Shown piece by piece: positions 35,811 to 43,897 of a stretch of DNA of 64,000 nt. The stretch spans positions 124,001-188,000 of the forward strand of contig NZ_OCNE01000006.1 in NCBI RefSeq assembly GCF_900230195.1. Reading direction: 5' to 3'. The DNA comes from Streptomyces zhaozhouensis (lineage in GTDB: Bacteria; Actinomycetota; Actinomycetes; Streptomycetales; Streptomycetaceae). Position 1 is the stretch's first letter. Each line of letters starts with the position of its first letter. The translations under genes and the position numbers were made by a program. The notes below the pieces were generated by a model. It was not told where the DNA came from. It was given only the letters and a program-made list of their open reading frames with translations, and ran no database searches.

Positions 35811-36226
35811 TCAGGCCGTGGTCTCGTCCCGCCACCGTGGCCTCTTCGTGGGTGGCGCGAGCGCCGACGCGATGCCTACGGAGCTGACATCCGCGTGGGT
35901 GAGGACGGCCCGGATATCAGGGGGCGGAGCGTCGTCACCGGCCGTTCGCTCTCCGCCGGCGCACCGCTCGTCGGCGTCCAGGGCGTCGTCGACCACCGCG
36001 TCCTGGGCCAACGCCTTCTCGGCCTCGGGGAGCTCGGCCACGGGGCGCTCAGCATCGGGAGCGGCGTGTGTGCACGCGCCGTGGGCCGGCTCGCTACGGC
36101 CATGACCACGGCGGTCGTCGTCCCCGTGAGGGCGGCGACGACAGTGACGAAGGCCGCCAGCCACCACTTCCACCAGCGCGCCAGCCCGCTCCTGTCACCG
36201 GCTCTCATCTCGTGCGCACTGCTCAT
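35811..36226 (-). pseudogene. Frameshifted small membrane protein gene
   Basis: From ATG 36226 the first frame gives a good membrane-protein start (WWKWWLAAFVTVVAALTGTTTAVVMAVASRP). It then turns into an Arg/Pro/Thr-rich shadow. From about 36070 a different frame carries normal high-GC3 coding sequence (AERPVAELPEAEKALAQDAVVDDALDADER) to the stop at 35811. The two halves join into one plausible 137-residue protein with a helix and an acidic outside tail. Either a real frameshift mutation or a sequencing error has split it. It is 21 bp upstream of the sigma gene. Confidence 0.65.
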
Positions 36227-36438
36227 GGCTACCCCCCTGCGGCTCCTGTGGCCTTCGGTCTTCCGGTCCTCCGCGAGGAACTCCGCCCCTCGCGTCCCTC
36301 ACCTAGAAAGACGCTCCGGGCCCCCTCCGATGTCGCAACGCTTCCGAAGTTTTTTTGAGACCGCCGGCGGCCCCGCGCTCCGGGCGCGCGCGACCGCCGG
36401 CGTCGGTGAGACGGCCAGAGAGGGCGTTCCCCGAGGGG

Positions 36439-36999
36439 TCAGGGAGCGACTTCCCCGATGACCTCCAGCTCCTCGATCGGAATCACGGAAGCGGTCTCGT
36501 CGCCCCCGTGTCCGTCCGCTTCCGCCGCCAACTCCGCCGGCAGCGGCTCGGGCTGGGCGGCCTCCGCGGCCACGTCAGCCCCCGACTCCTCCGCGGCGAT
36601 GATCTCCAGCTCCTCGATCGGGATGACGGAAGGGCTGGCGCCCTCCTCCCACCCGACGCCCCCGGCGTCCGGCCCGTCCGCGTCGCCGTCGGCCTCCTCG
36701 GCGGGCGCTGGCTCGGCAGGCGACGCCTCCCTCGCTTCGAGCTGGTCGCCCGAGGGGCGCTCCTCGGCGGGAGCGGTGGTCACCGGACCGCCGTGGGGGC
36801 CACCGCTGAAGCCGTCGTCGGCGACCTCCTCGGCGGTGGCACTCCGCGCACCGGACTCGCCCCCGCCGAACGTCCCCGGCTGGGCGTGACTCGGCGCGGC
36901 GGCGCCCATCGTGGCGAGTGCCGCGGCCACGCCGGCGGCTATCCCCACCAGCCGGTGCTTCGACGACCCGCGGACGGCTCCGTGGCTGTGCTTACTCAT
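36439..36999 (-). CDS. Secreted acidic protein with duplicated SVIPIEELE motif
   Basis: A 186-residue protein with a signal peptide (about 1-39, ending APSHAQ). The mature part is very acidic and Ala/Glu/Gly-rich. Two near-identical segments, PSVIPIEELEIIAAEES and ASVIPIEELEVIGE, lie about 50 residues apart, the second at the C-terminus. No family recognised. A good AAGGAGA site precedes ATG 36999. It is the last gene of a same-strand run that includes the STAND ATPase. Confidence 0.75.
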   Translation of the reverse strand: MSKHSHGAVRGSSKHRLVGIAAGVAAALATMGAAAPSHAQPGTFGGGESGARSATAEEVADDGFSGGPHGGPVTTAPAEERPSGDQLEAREASPAEPAPAEEADGDADGPDAGGVGWEEGASPSVIPIEELEIIAAEESGADVAAEAAQPEPLPAELAAEADGHGGDETASVIPIEELEVIGEVAP

Positions 37000-37147
37000 A
37001 CGCTGCGTCTCCTTGCCTTCGGAAGCGGGGCCTGCTGGCTCCTCGGCGAGCGGGCTCCTCGCCCTCCTCGCCCCGCCACCTACAAAGACGCGCCGGCACG
37101 GCCCGCATGTCGCAGCCGTGCCCGATGTTCTCCGCGCGGCCGCCGCC

Positions 37148-37399
37148 TCAGCTCTCGGAGGGGGACCCCGCGCCGTTCTGGTGGATGTGCATGTCGCCGC
37201 CGGTCACGGCGTAGACGGTGCCGTGCTGGTGCGCCGTGTTGGTCTGGGTGCCCGAGGCAGCCGCGCCGTCGACCGGTTCCGGGGTCGGCGGCGGAGGCGG
37301 CCCCTGGGTGGAGACGTGGTTTCCGTCGCCGACCACGACCGGGCCGTGGGCGTCGCCCCCGATCCGCACACTGCGGCGGTCGTTCTGTGTGGCTGTCAT
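37148..37399 (-). CDS. 83-residue protein with two motifs shared with neighbours, candidate adaptor
   Basis: A short protein of two motifs joined by a Pro-rich linker (PPPPPTPEP). Motif 1 (residues 11-29, VRIGGDAHGPVVVGDGNHV) matches the N-terminus of the STAND ATPase encoded 66 bp upstream (VEVGGDARGPVIAGDRNVV). Motif 2 (about 54-76, NTAHQHGTVYAVTGG-MHIHQNG) matches the C-terminal tail of the cyclase-like protein (NTASGHATLF, GGQHIHQHG). Both are short beta/turn motifs; VVVGDGN resembles RHIM-type amyloid-signalling cores. It has no enzymatic part. An AGAAAGG site precedes ATG 37399. An adaptor role is inferred. Confidence 0.75.
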   Translation of the reverse strand: MTATQNDRRSVRIGGDAHGPVVVGDGNHVSTQGPPPPPTPEPVDGAAASGTQTNTAHQHGTVYAVTGGDMHIHQNGAGSPSES

Positions 37400-37465
37400 G
37401 TCGCGGACCTTTCTGTTCGCACAACGTTCGAGAGGAGACGCTCGTGTGGTGGCCGCCCGCGTCCC

Positions 37466-40042
37466 TCAGAGCTTCTGCCGGGTCAGAGTCACGTCGCAGT
37501 TCACCTCGCACGGCGGAAGGTCGGGGGGACTGGACGCGTGCAGGGCAAGGCTCTGCCCGTCGTCGGCGAGAAGCAGATCGAGGTCGCCCCAGCCCAGCGG
37601 CTCGCAGTCGGCGTCGAACCACTCCTGCCGTCCGCTGAACTCGTCGCCGTCACCGGTGATCTCGATGACCTGGACTCCGCAGCCCTGACCGGGCGCCCGC
37701 ATGGAGAAGGCGCCACCACCGTCGTCCGTGACCGTCCAGACGCCGCCCCACTCGTCCTGCCACGCGCCGGCCAGACCGGTGGCCGCCTGCTCGGCGCCCC
37801 CCTCGTCACCGCTGTCGTTGAGAGTGACCCCCAGGATCACGCCGCCGAGGGCGAGGGCGACCCCGCCGCCGATCACCACGGAGAGAAGTGAACCTCCCAT
37901 GCCGAGGGCCGTTCCGCCGGCTCCCGCGCTCGCCGCCGCGCCCTGGCCGCCCGCGCCGGCGAGAGCCTGACCCGCGCCGCCGTCACCGCCGCCCAGGCCG
38001 CCACCCCAGCCACCGTCGTGCCCGGTGCGCGGCGGCCCGTCGAGATACCCGCCGCCCCCGTGCGAGGGCTCCTGCGGCGTGACATACGGGTTGCCCGGTG
38101 GCGACGCGGGCGGTGGGGGCGGTGGCGGCGCCTGGGAGGCGAAACCGCTCTGGTCGAGAGTGGTCAGGTCGTCGACGGGCCGGGACGGTTCCAGCGGGGT
38201 CGAGTGCTCGGCCGACGAGTGCAGCGAGGCCGGCTCAGACGAGGCGACCGGCTCGGACAACGAGACCGGCTCGGACGGCTCCGCCGGCTGAACCGGCTGC
38301 GACGGTTCCGCGCACGGCGGTTCGAACGGCGGTGGCTCCGGCTGTGCCATCCCGGAAGACGTCCCCTCCGGCGTCGCCGGGCCGACGCCGTCTGCCGGTT
38401 GGTGAGTGGCCGGGCCCGCGCCCGTCTCCGCCACCGGAGGGTCGCCCGCGCCGGCGCCCGCGTCGTGACGCGCGCCCTCAGTGGGCGACTGCGCCTCCGC
38501 CGAGGAGGCAGGCGGACTGTCGTCCACCGTGCCGCCGCCCCCGGTGCTCCACTCCCGACCCAGCCACGCGGCCTCCGCCATCAGCGTCGCCGCGACCGCG
38601 TGCTTGCCGATCAACAGCGCCCGCACGCCCTGCTCATGGGTGAAGAACGCCTCCGCGCGCCGGTCCCCGGCGCTCCTGGCCGCGCCCCAGCCGCGTCCCA
38701 GCAGGACGCCCCACGCGCCGAACCGCAGCGAACGGGCCATCGCCACCGCGGCGGCCCTGGTCAGTCGCACCGCGAGATCCGGGTGCCCGTTGCGCTCGGC
38801 CAGCGCCGCCACCACGTCCAACGCCGGCCCGTGCGCGACGACCTCGGCCGACGTGGTGCCCGCGAGGCCCACCCAGCGGGTGAAGTGGCCGCAGAGCCTC
38901 TCCACCGAAAACGGAACGGGGAAGCGTGCCCGCACGGCCGGGCGCAGGTCGGCGGTGCAGCGGTAGCCGTGCTCCCCGGCCAGCAACAGGCCGAGCCGCA
39001 CCAGGCGTTCGCAAAGTTCGACCGGCGCGTCCAGATTGGTGAGCGCCCCGATGTGCGCCGGCGCGATCTCCGTCTCGTCCAGGGTGACCATCAGATGAAG
39101 CACATCCATCGCCGACCGGTCCGCCGACAGCCCGTCGAGCAGCATCGGCAGCAGCTCCGCCACCTGACCGGGCCGCGGCAGCGCGCCCCCGCCGCCCGGC
39201 GCGAGCCCGGCGAGCGCCGCCGCGCGCACCAGCGGCAGCGGCAGGCCGGAGGCCGCGGACCAGAGCGCGGTCGCCGCCTCCGTCTCCTCCTCGGGGATCG
39301 GTCGGCCCAACTCACGCTCCAACAGGGCGTGGGCCGCGCTCTCCCGGAGCCCGACGAGCCGGATGGCCGTGCCACCGCTCCAGAGCGAACGCTCCACGCC
39401 GGCGAAGACGAACGTGGCGTCGGGCGCCGCGTCCATCAGCTCCTCCAGCTGCTCGGGGGCGAGATCCGCGTTGTCCACATAGACCGTGAGGCGCACCCCG
39501 GCCATCAGCCGGCGCAGCTCCCCGCGCGTCGGCACGTAGCCGGGGGCCTCGTAGCAGGACTCGAACAGCTCCTGGGCGATGTCGCCCGCCTCGCGCCCGC
39601 TCGCGCTGACGAACACCACCCCGTCGGCGCCCGGCGGCAGCTCCCGGGCGGCCTGCCGCAGCAGGGTGGACTTGCCGACGCCCGCGTCGCCCCACAACTG
39701 CACCTGCTCGCCCGCGGCGACGGCCCTGGTCAACGCCGCGAGCTCGTCCTCCCGTCCGAGCGGCGGCGCCGACTGCCGCCTCGGCGGCAACGCGACAGTG
39801 GAACGCCGCACGGGACGCGGCCGTTCCCCCTCGACCAACACGGTCACATGGGAACCGAGTTGCGCATCCACCACCACGTTGCGGTCGCCCGCGATCACCG
39901 GCCCTCGCGCGTCACCTCCCACCTCGACGCGCCGCGCACCGCCCGAGGGCGCGAACGGCGACGTGCCCCCCACCGTTGCCGCGCCCGCCCTCGCCCCACC
40001 GTCACCGGCCGCGTCGCGTTCGTCGACGTCGCGCTCGTCCAC
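37466..40042 (-). CDS. Membrane-anchored STAND/AAA ATPase with N-terminal beta motif
   Basis: An 858-residue protein. Residues about 37-58 hold VEVGGDARGPVIAGDRNVV, a short beta motif of RHIM-like look. A STAND-type NTPase follows: Walker A GDAGVGKST (Lys124), Walker B-like LTVYVDNADL, sensor FVFAGVERS, then winged-helix and helical regions. A long Pro/Ser/Glu-rich linker leads to a transmembrane helix (LLSVVIGGGVALALGGVIL, about 717-740). A small extracytoplasmic barrel-like domain (GAWQDEWGGVWTVTDDGGGAFSM) ends the protein. Thus the ATPase is inside and the sensor-like tip outside. GTG 40042 follows GGGAGGGGGA; TTG 40066 is less likely. Confidence 0.82.
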   Translation of the reverse strand: MDERDVDERDAAGDGGARAGAATVGGTSPFAPSGGARRVEVGGDARGPVIAGDRNVVVDAQLGSHVTVLVEGERPRPVRRSTVALPPRRQSAPPLGREDELAALTRAVAAGEQVQLWGDAGVGKSTLLRQAARELPPGADGVVFVSASGREAGDIAQELFESCYEAPGYVPTRGELRRLMAGVRLTVYVDNADLAPEQLEELMDAAPDATFVFAGVERSLWSGGTAIRLVGLRESAAHALLERELGRPIPEEETEAATALWSAASGLPLPLVRAAALAGLAPGGGGALPRPGQVAELLPMLLDGLSADRSAMDVLHLMVTLDETEIAPAHIGALTNLDAPVELCERLVRLGLLLAGEHGYRCTADLRPAVRARFPVPFSVERLCGHFTRWVGLAGTTSAEVVAHGPALDVVAALAERNGHPDLAVRLTRAAAVAMARSLRFGAWGVLLGRGWGAARSAGDRRAEAFFTHEQGVRALLIGKHAVAATLMAEAAWLGREWSTGGGGTVDDSPPASSAEAQSPTEGARHDAGAGAGDPPVAETGAGPATHQPADGVGPATPEGTSSGMAQPEPPPFEPPCAEPSQPVQPAEPSEPVSLSEPVASSEPASLHSSAEHSTPLEPSRPVDDLTTLDQSGFASQAPPPPPPPASPPGNPYVTPQEPSHGGGGYLDGPPRTGHDGGWGGGLGGGDGGAGQALAGAGGQGAAASAGAGGTALGMGGSLLSVVIGGGVALALGGVILGVTLNDSGDEGGAEQAATGLAGAWQDEWGGVWTVTDDGGGAFSMRAPGQGCGVQVIEITGDGDEFSGRQEWFDADCEPLGWGDLDLLLADDGQSLALHASSPPDLPPCEVNCDVTLTRQKL

Positions 40043-40202
40043 GGCTCCCCCTCCCGGTCGTTCCAAACGGTCAGCATCGAGCCGACCACTGAACGCTAGC
40101 GATCCCGCCCCAAACAGAAACCGTCATTCGAGGGTTTCCCCGACATGTGCATGGCATGAACGCGGGAACGCCGCCGGTAATCGAAAGAAGGCCACCGCCC
40201 CG

Positions 40203-40928
40203 TCACCCGAACGCGATCTCCCGCAGCCGTCCCAGCCGTTCGACCCGGACCGTGCGGTACCCCGTCGACACCACGCCCGCCTCCCGCAAGCTCCGCAGCG
40301 CCTTGTGGACGGTCGGTTCCGCGGCACCCGAGAGCGTTGCCAACTCCGGCTGGGTCAACGGCCAACGGATCACCACCGCGTCCCCGGCGCGCTCCCCGTA
40401 CACCATGGCGATCTGGTGCAGCACCCGCGCCAGTCGGGTCGCCGCGTCGCAGCCGGTGAAGTCGACGCGGAAGGCGTTGGCGACCCGCAACTTGGCGACG
40501 ATCGCCCGGTCGACCGCCTGCCCGATCTCCGGATCGTCGCGCAGACAGCGCAGAAAGTCGCCGCGCCGCACCAGCCTGGCCGCCACCGGCCCGCACGTGG
40601 TCACGGTGGCCGAGCGCGGACCGCCGTCGACGGCCGCGAACTCGCCCACCAGATCGCCGCCCCTCCGCACGGCCAGCAACGCCTCCCGGCCGTCCTGGGT
40701 CCGCCCCGTCGCCTTCACCACGCCGCCGAGCAGGACCAGGACGAACGTGGTCTCCTCGCCCTCCCCCATCAGAACCCGGTCGGCGGCATAACGCCGCCCC
40801 ACGCCCAGGGCGAGCAGCCGCGCGCGCGCCCTCGGGCCGAGGCCCCCGACCAGGCTGGAGGGCGGCCAGTCCCACACCACGCGCGGGCGCGCCCACCGCC
40901 CCGCGCCCTCGCGCCCGTTCACCACCAT
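40203..40928 (-). CDS. Crp/Fnr-family cyclic-nucleotide-type regulator
   Basis: A 241-residue regulator. The cNMP-binding barrel (about 35-145) reads YAADRVLMGEGEETTFVLVLLGGVVKATGRTQDGREALLAVRRGGDLVGEFAAVDGG and continues to RSATVTTCGPV. The C-terminal winged helix (about 165-240) includes LTQPELATLSGAAEPTVHKALRSLREAGVV. GELA-type phosphate-binding residues are altered (VGEFAA), so the ligand is uncertain. GGAGACGGGAGCG precedes ATG 40928. It is divergent from the cyclase-like gene across a 320-bp region with an 18-bp repeat array, which may be its binding site. Confidence 0.9.
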   Translation of the reverse strand: MVVNGREGAGRWARPRVVWDWPPSSLVGGLGPRARARLLALGVGRRYAADRVLMGEGEETTFVLVLLGGVVKATGRTQDGREALLAVRRGGDLVGEFAAVDGGPRSATVTTCGPVAARLVRRGDFLRCLRDDPEIGQAVDRAIVAKLRVANAFRVDFTGCDAATRLARVLHQIAMVYGERAGDAVVIRWPLTQPELATLSGAAEPTVHKALRSLREAGVVSTGYRTVRVERLGRLREIAFG

Positions 40929-41114
40929 CCGCGCGCTCCCGTCTCCTCGACGGCGCCTCGCGCGCGTACGCGCGCACGCTAGGAGTGTGCCCAGACGCAC
41001 GGCGGTGGAGCGCGCCCCGCACCGCCGATCCGCCGTCTCGCCCGCATAACGGCGCCGGAGACCGCGCCGCACGGCACCGGAAACGCACACCGCGCCGACA
41101 CCCCCGTGCCGGAG

Positions 41115-41186
41115 CCCCGCGCCACGACGCAACCCCGCACCACGACGGAAACCCGTACCACGGTGGAAACCCGTACCACGACGGGT
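41115..41186. repeat. Four 18-bp direct repeats between the Crp-type and cyclase-like genes
   Basis: Units 41115-41132, 41133-41150, 41151-41168 and 41169-41186 share the pattern CCCGYRCCACGACGGAA with few changes. They end 62 bp before the cyclase-like GTG start. Contiguous 18-bp units suggest cooperative binding of a regulator, most simply the divergent Crp/Fnr protein. Confidence 0.85.
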
Positions 41187-41248
41187 TCGCCACGCGGGTT
41201 CTGCGGCAGCCTGGAAGGCGAGCGCGCCGGAACGAGGGAGGGACACCC

Positions 41249-42064
41249 GTGACCGAAACTGACGGCATGGCGACCGGGTTGGCATACCGCGCGATCATGG
41301 CGGTCGACATCGAACGGTCGGCCGGGCGCGGCAACACCGCGTTCTTCGCCGCGCGCGAGGCGCTCGACGCCGCGCTGCGCGGGGCGTTCTCCGAGGCCGG
41401 CATCGCGTGGGGCGCCGGCCACCACCACGACCTGGGCGACGGGCTGCGGGTGACCCTGCCCGCCGACACCCCGAAGGCCCGGCTGCTCCACCCACTGGTC
41501 CCGGAGTTGGCGGCCCGGCTGCGCGCCCACAACCGAACGGCCGCCGAGGAGGCGCGCGTGCGGGTCCGGATCGCGATGCACGCCGGGGATGTGCGCCTCG
41601 GGCCCGCCGGCGCCGCCGGCGGTTGGCCGTTCGAGATCCTGGCGCGCCTGCTGGACGCCGCGCCGGCGCGCGCGGCGCTCGCGCAGGCGCCCTCCTCGGT
41701 CGTGGCCGCGGTGCTGGTCTCCCGTCACTTCCACGACGAGACCGTGCCCCACGGCTATCCGGGGATCGACCGGGAGCGGTTCCAGCGGGTCGCCTTCACC
41801 GCCAAGGAGTACGCGGGGGAAGCCTGGCTGCACCTCGCCGGCCACCCCACGGCGCCGCCCTGGGCGGGCGCCGGGGCCACGGGAGTTCCCGCGCCCGCGC
41901 CCGCGCCCGAGCCCGAACGGCCCGCGTCGCCCGCGTCGCCCGCGTCGGAAATGCCCCAGGTCGGCGGCGTCTCCCACATGCACAACACCGCCTCGGGTCA
42001 CGCGACCCTCTTCGCCTCCCAGAACGGCGGCCAACACATACACCAGCACGGCAACGGCGCCTGA
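41249..42064 (+). CDS. Class III nucleotide-cyclase-like protein with C-terminal shared motif
   Basis: A 271-residue protein whose core looks like a class III nucleotide cyclase homology domain: YRAIMAVDIERSAGRGN (metal Asp20), DLGDGLRVTLP and VRVRIAMHAGDVRLG. The Asn/Arg transition-state region is altered (GGWPFEILARLLDAA), so activity is uncertain. A Pro/Ala linker leads to a C-terminal tail with HNTASGHATLF and GGQHIHQHGNG, matching the 83-residue neighbour. GAGGGAGGG precedes GTG 41249. With the divergent Crp/Fnr gene it forms a possible cyclase-sensor pair. Confidence 0.8.
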   Translation: MTETDGMATGLAYRAIMAVDIERSAGRGNTAFFAAREALDAALRGAFSEAGIAWGAGHHHDLGDGLRVTLPADTPKARLLHPLVPELAARLRAHNRTAAEEARVRVRIAMHAGDVRLGPAGAAGGWPFEILARLLDAAPARAALAQAPSSVVAAVLVSRHFHDETVPHGYPGIDRERFQRVAFTAKEYAGEAWLHLAGHPTAPPWAGAGATGVPAPAPAPEPERPASPASPASEMPQVGGVSHMHNTASGHATLFASQNGGQHIHQHGNGA

Positions 42065-42176
42065 GGGGGCGTGCGGCGCACGCCCGTCTGCCCCCGCCGG
42101 CCCGCGGGGCGCGGGGAGTGCCGCGACGGCCGACCGGGCGCCCCCTCGGACGACGGTCCCCTCAGACGATGGCCCC

Positions 42177-43184
42177 TCAGACGATGGTCTCCTCCGCCGG
42201 CGGCGGCCCCGGCGGGGTGGCGCCGGGGGCGAAGGGGGTGCCGCCGAGCTCCTCGCGGTGGTGAGGGGTCGTCCAACCGGACAGGTCGGGGCCCGCGGGA
42301 ACGACACCGGTCGGGTTGATACCGGTGTGCACCCGGTAGTAGTGCTGCTTGATGTGGTCGAAGTCGACCGTGTCGCCGAAGCCCGGCGTCTGGTACAGAT
42401 CCCTGGTGTATGCCCAGAGCACCGGGTCCTCGGTCAGCTTGTTGCGGTTGCACTTGAAGTGGCCGTGGTACACCGCGTCGAAGCGCACGAGCGTGGTGAA
42501 AAGCCGGATGTCGGCCTCGGTGATGTGGTCGCCGACCAGGTAACGACGTTCCGCCAGGCGGTCGGAGAGCCGGTCGAGGCGGTGGAAGACATCCGCGTAC
42601 GCCGCCTCGTACTCGTCCTGGTCGGTGGCGAACCCGGCCCGGTACACCCCGTTGTTCACATCCCGGAAGATCTCCTCCGCGATCTCGTCGATCTCGTCCC
42701 GCAACCGCTCCGGGTAGAGGTCGGGCGCGCCTGGCCGGTGCAGGCTTGTCCACTCGGTGGCCAGGTCGAGGGTGATCTGCGGGTAGTCGTTGGTGACCAG
42801 CACCCCGGTCGGCACGTCCACGATCGCCGGCACGCTGACGCCGCCCGGGTACTCGGTCTCGCGCGCGTCGTACGCCTCGTGCAGAAAGCGGATTCCCAGC
42901 ACCGGGTCCCGCTCGTCCGGGTCCAGCGTGAACCGCCAGCTGCGGTCGTCCTGGATCGGGTCCACCACCCCGAGCGAGAGGGCGGACTCAAGGCCGAGCA
43001 GCCGCCGCGAGATCAGCGCCCGGCTCGCCCACGGACAGGCGCGGCTGACCACCAGCCGGTAGCGCCCCGCCTCCACCGGCCACCCGTCCTCGCCGGCCAC
43101 CGTGATCCGGTCGGTGAAGTGGCTCCGTGAACGCTTGAACTTCTTACGGCCGTACTCGGTGTTGCCCTCGCCCAACCCGGTCAT
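42177..43184 (-). CDS. Glutathionyl-hydroquinone reductase-like GST (YqjG/EcmB family)
   Basis: A 335-residue protein of the xi-class glutathione transferase/YqjG family. The catalytic motif SRACPWASR has Cys50. Other family marks are VPAIVDVPTGVLVTNDYPQIT, NNGVYRAGFATDQ, LVGDHITEADIRLFTTLVRFD and QHYYRVHTGINPTGVVP. These enzymes reduce glutathionyl or mycothiol-type hydroquinone conjugates. I chose ATG 43184, which begins the conserved TEYGRKKFKRSRSHF region. Length matches the family (about 330). Confidence 0.93.
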   Translation of the reverse strand: MTGLGEGNTEYGRKKFKRSRSHFTDRITVAGEDGWPVEAGRYRLVVSRACPWASRALISRRLLGLESALSLGVVDPIQDDRSWRFTLDPDERDPVLGIRFLHEAYDARETEYPGGVSVPAIVDVPTGVLVTNDYPQITLDLATEWTSLHRPGAPDLYPERLRDEIDEIAEEIFRDVNNGVYRAGFATDQDEYEAAYADVFHRLDRLSDRLAERRYLVGDHITEADIRLFTTLVRFDAVYHGHFKCNRNKLTEDPVLWAYTRDLYQTPGFGDTVDFDHIKQHYYRVHTGINPTGVVPAGPDLSGWTTPHHREELGGTPFAPGATPPGPPPAEETIV

Positions 43185-43418
43185 TGCGTTCCCCGCGTTC
43201 CCTCGGTTTCGGATGCGTGTGTCGTCACTGTCGTGCGGGCGGCGGCCCGTGCGCGCGTCCCGCGCACGCGTCCGGCCCTCCTCGGCAGATGAGAGCACTC
43301 CCCTCCGCCCAGGTCACCCTTGCCACGCCGAGGGCCACCGCGACCGCCCGCACGCGCTCCCGCGCGCCCCCGGGACTTTTTCGCGCCCGCGCACCACGCC
43401 GGAGAGCGCGCGCCCTCG

Positions 43419-43467
43419 CCGTTCCCGTTCCCGTTGCCGTTCCCGTTCCCGTTGCCGTTCCCGTTCC
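43419..43467. repeat. CCGTTC/CCGTTG hexamer tract
   Basis: Roughly eight hexamers of CGTTCC or CGTTGC, the complement of GGGAAC/GGCAAC. The same hexamer type builds the N-terminal repeat of the sensor kinase at 15768-15890. Confidence 0.8.
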
Positions 43468-43570
43468 TGGCGCTGTCTCCTTCGCTGTTTCCGTTTCGCA
43501 CGCAACGTGCCCCGGTCCGCCCCGTTCATGCGGCGTGTCACCCGGGGAACCGGCGAACGGAAACCGGTGG

Positions 43571-43631
43571 GCGACGGCGCGCGGAAGCCGGCGGGCGAAA
43601 GGGGCGGCCGCCGGCTTCCGCGCGCCGTCGC
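43571..43631. repeat. 24-bp perfect inverted repeat with 13-nt loop
   Basis: Bases 43571-43594 are the exact reverse complement of 43608-43631. The stem is fully GC-rich and the loop is GCGAAAGGGGCGG. It lies 266 bp before the LPMO start, far from any gene end. Confidence 0.9.
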
Positions 43632-43712
43632 GAACAAGCCAACTGCCGTCGAGCGCCCGGGACATGTGGACGCAACGGTTTCGTCACGCGCCGGTCGGCG
43701 GTACCGTGCTTG

Positions 43713-43726
43713 CGGGAGCGCTCCCA
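43713..43726. promoter_or_regulatory. CebR-type operator upstream of LPMO
   Basis: CGGGAGCGCTCCCA matches the CebR box TGGGAGCGCTCCCA at 13 of 14 bases. CebR releases this site when cello-oligosaccharides bind, so the LPMO should be induced by cellulose breakdown. Confidence 0.85.
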
Positions 43727-43897
43727 TACGGCACGGCGGTAATACCTCGACCCACGGGTTCGGGGCGACCACCCCACAGCCGCGCACGGTGGCGGGCGAG
43801 CAGACAGCGGAAGCCGTTCGCCTGGCCGGCCGCGCGGTGACGCGGGTGTGGTCGTCAGGGCCCGAGGTCGAGGAGGACTCTAGAGGAGACCCCCCAC

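Larger units (their letters stand above)
43185..43897. promoter_or_regulatory. Divergent region between GST and LPMO genes
   Basis: This 713-bp gap holds a hexamer repeat tract (43419-43467), a 24-bp perfect hairpin (43571-43631) and a CebR-type operator (43713-43726) before the LPMO. No gene is convincing; the low-complexity minus-strand NGNG frame is best read as repeat sequence. Confidence 0.6.

Noticed and set aside
43181..43501. Minus-strand frame beginning MRNGNSEGDSARNGNGNG
   Set aside because: It is a hexamer repeat read as protein, without domain, start signal or plausible continuation.
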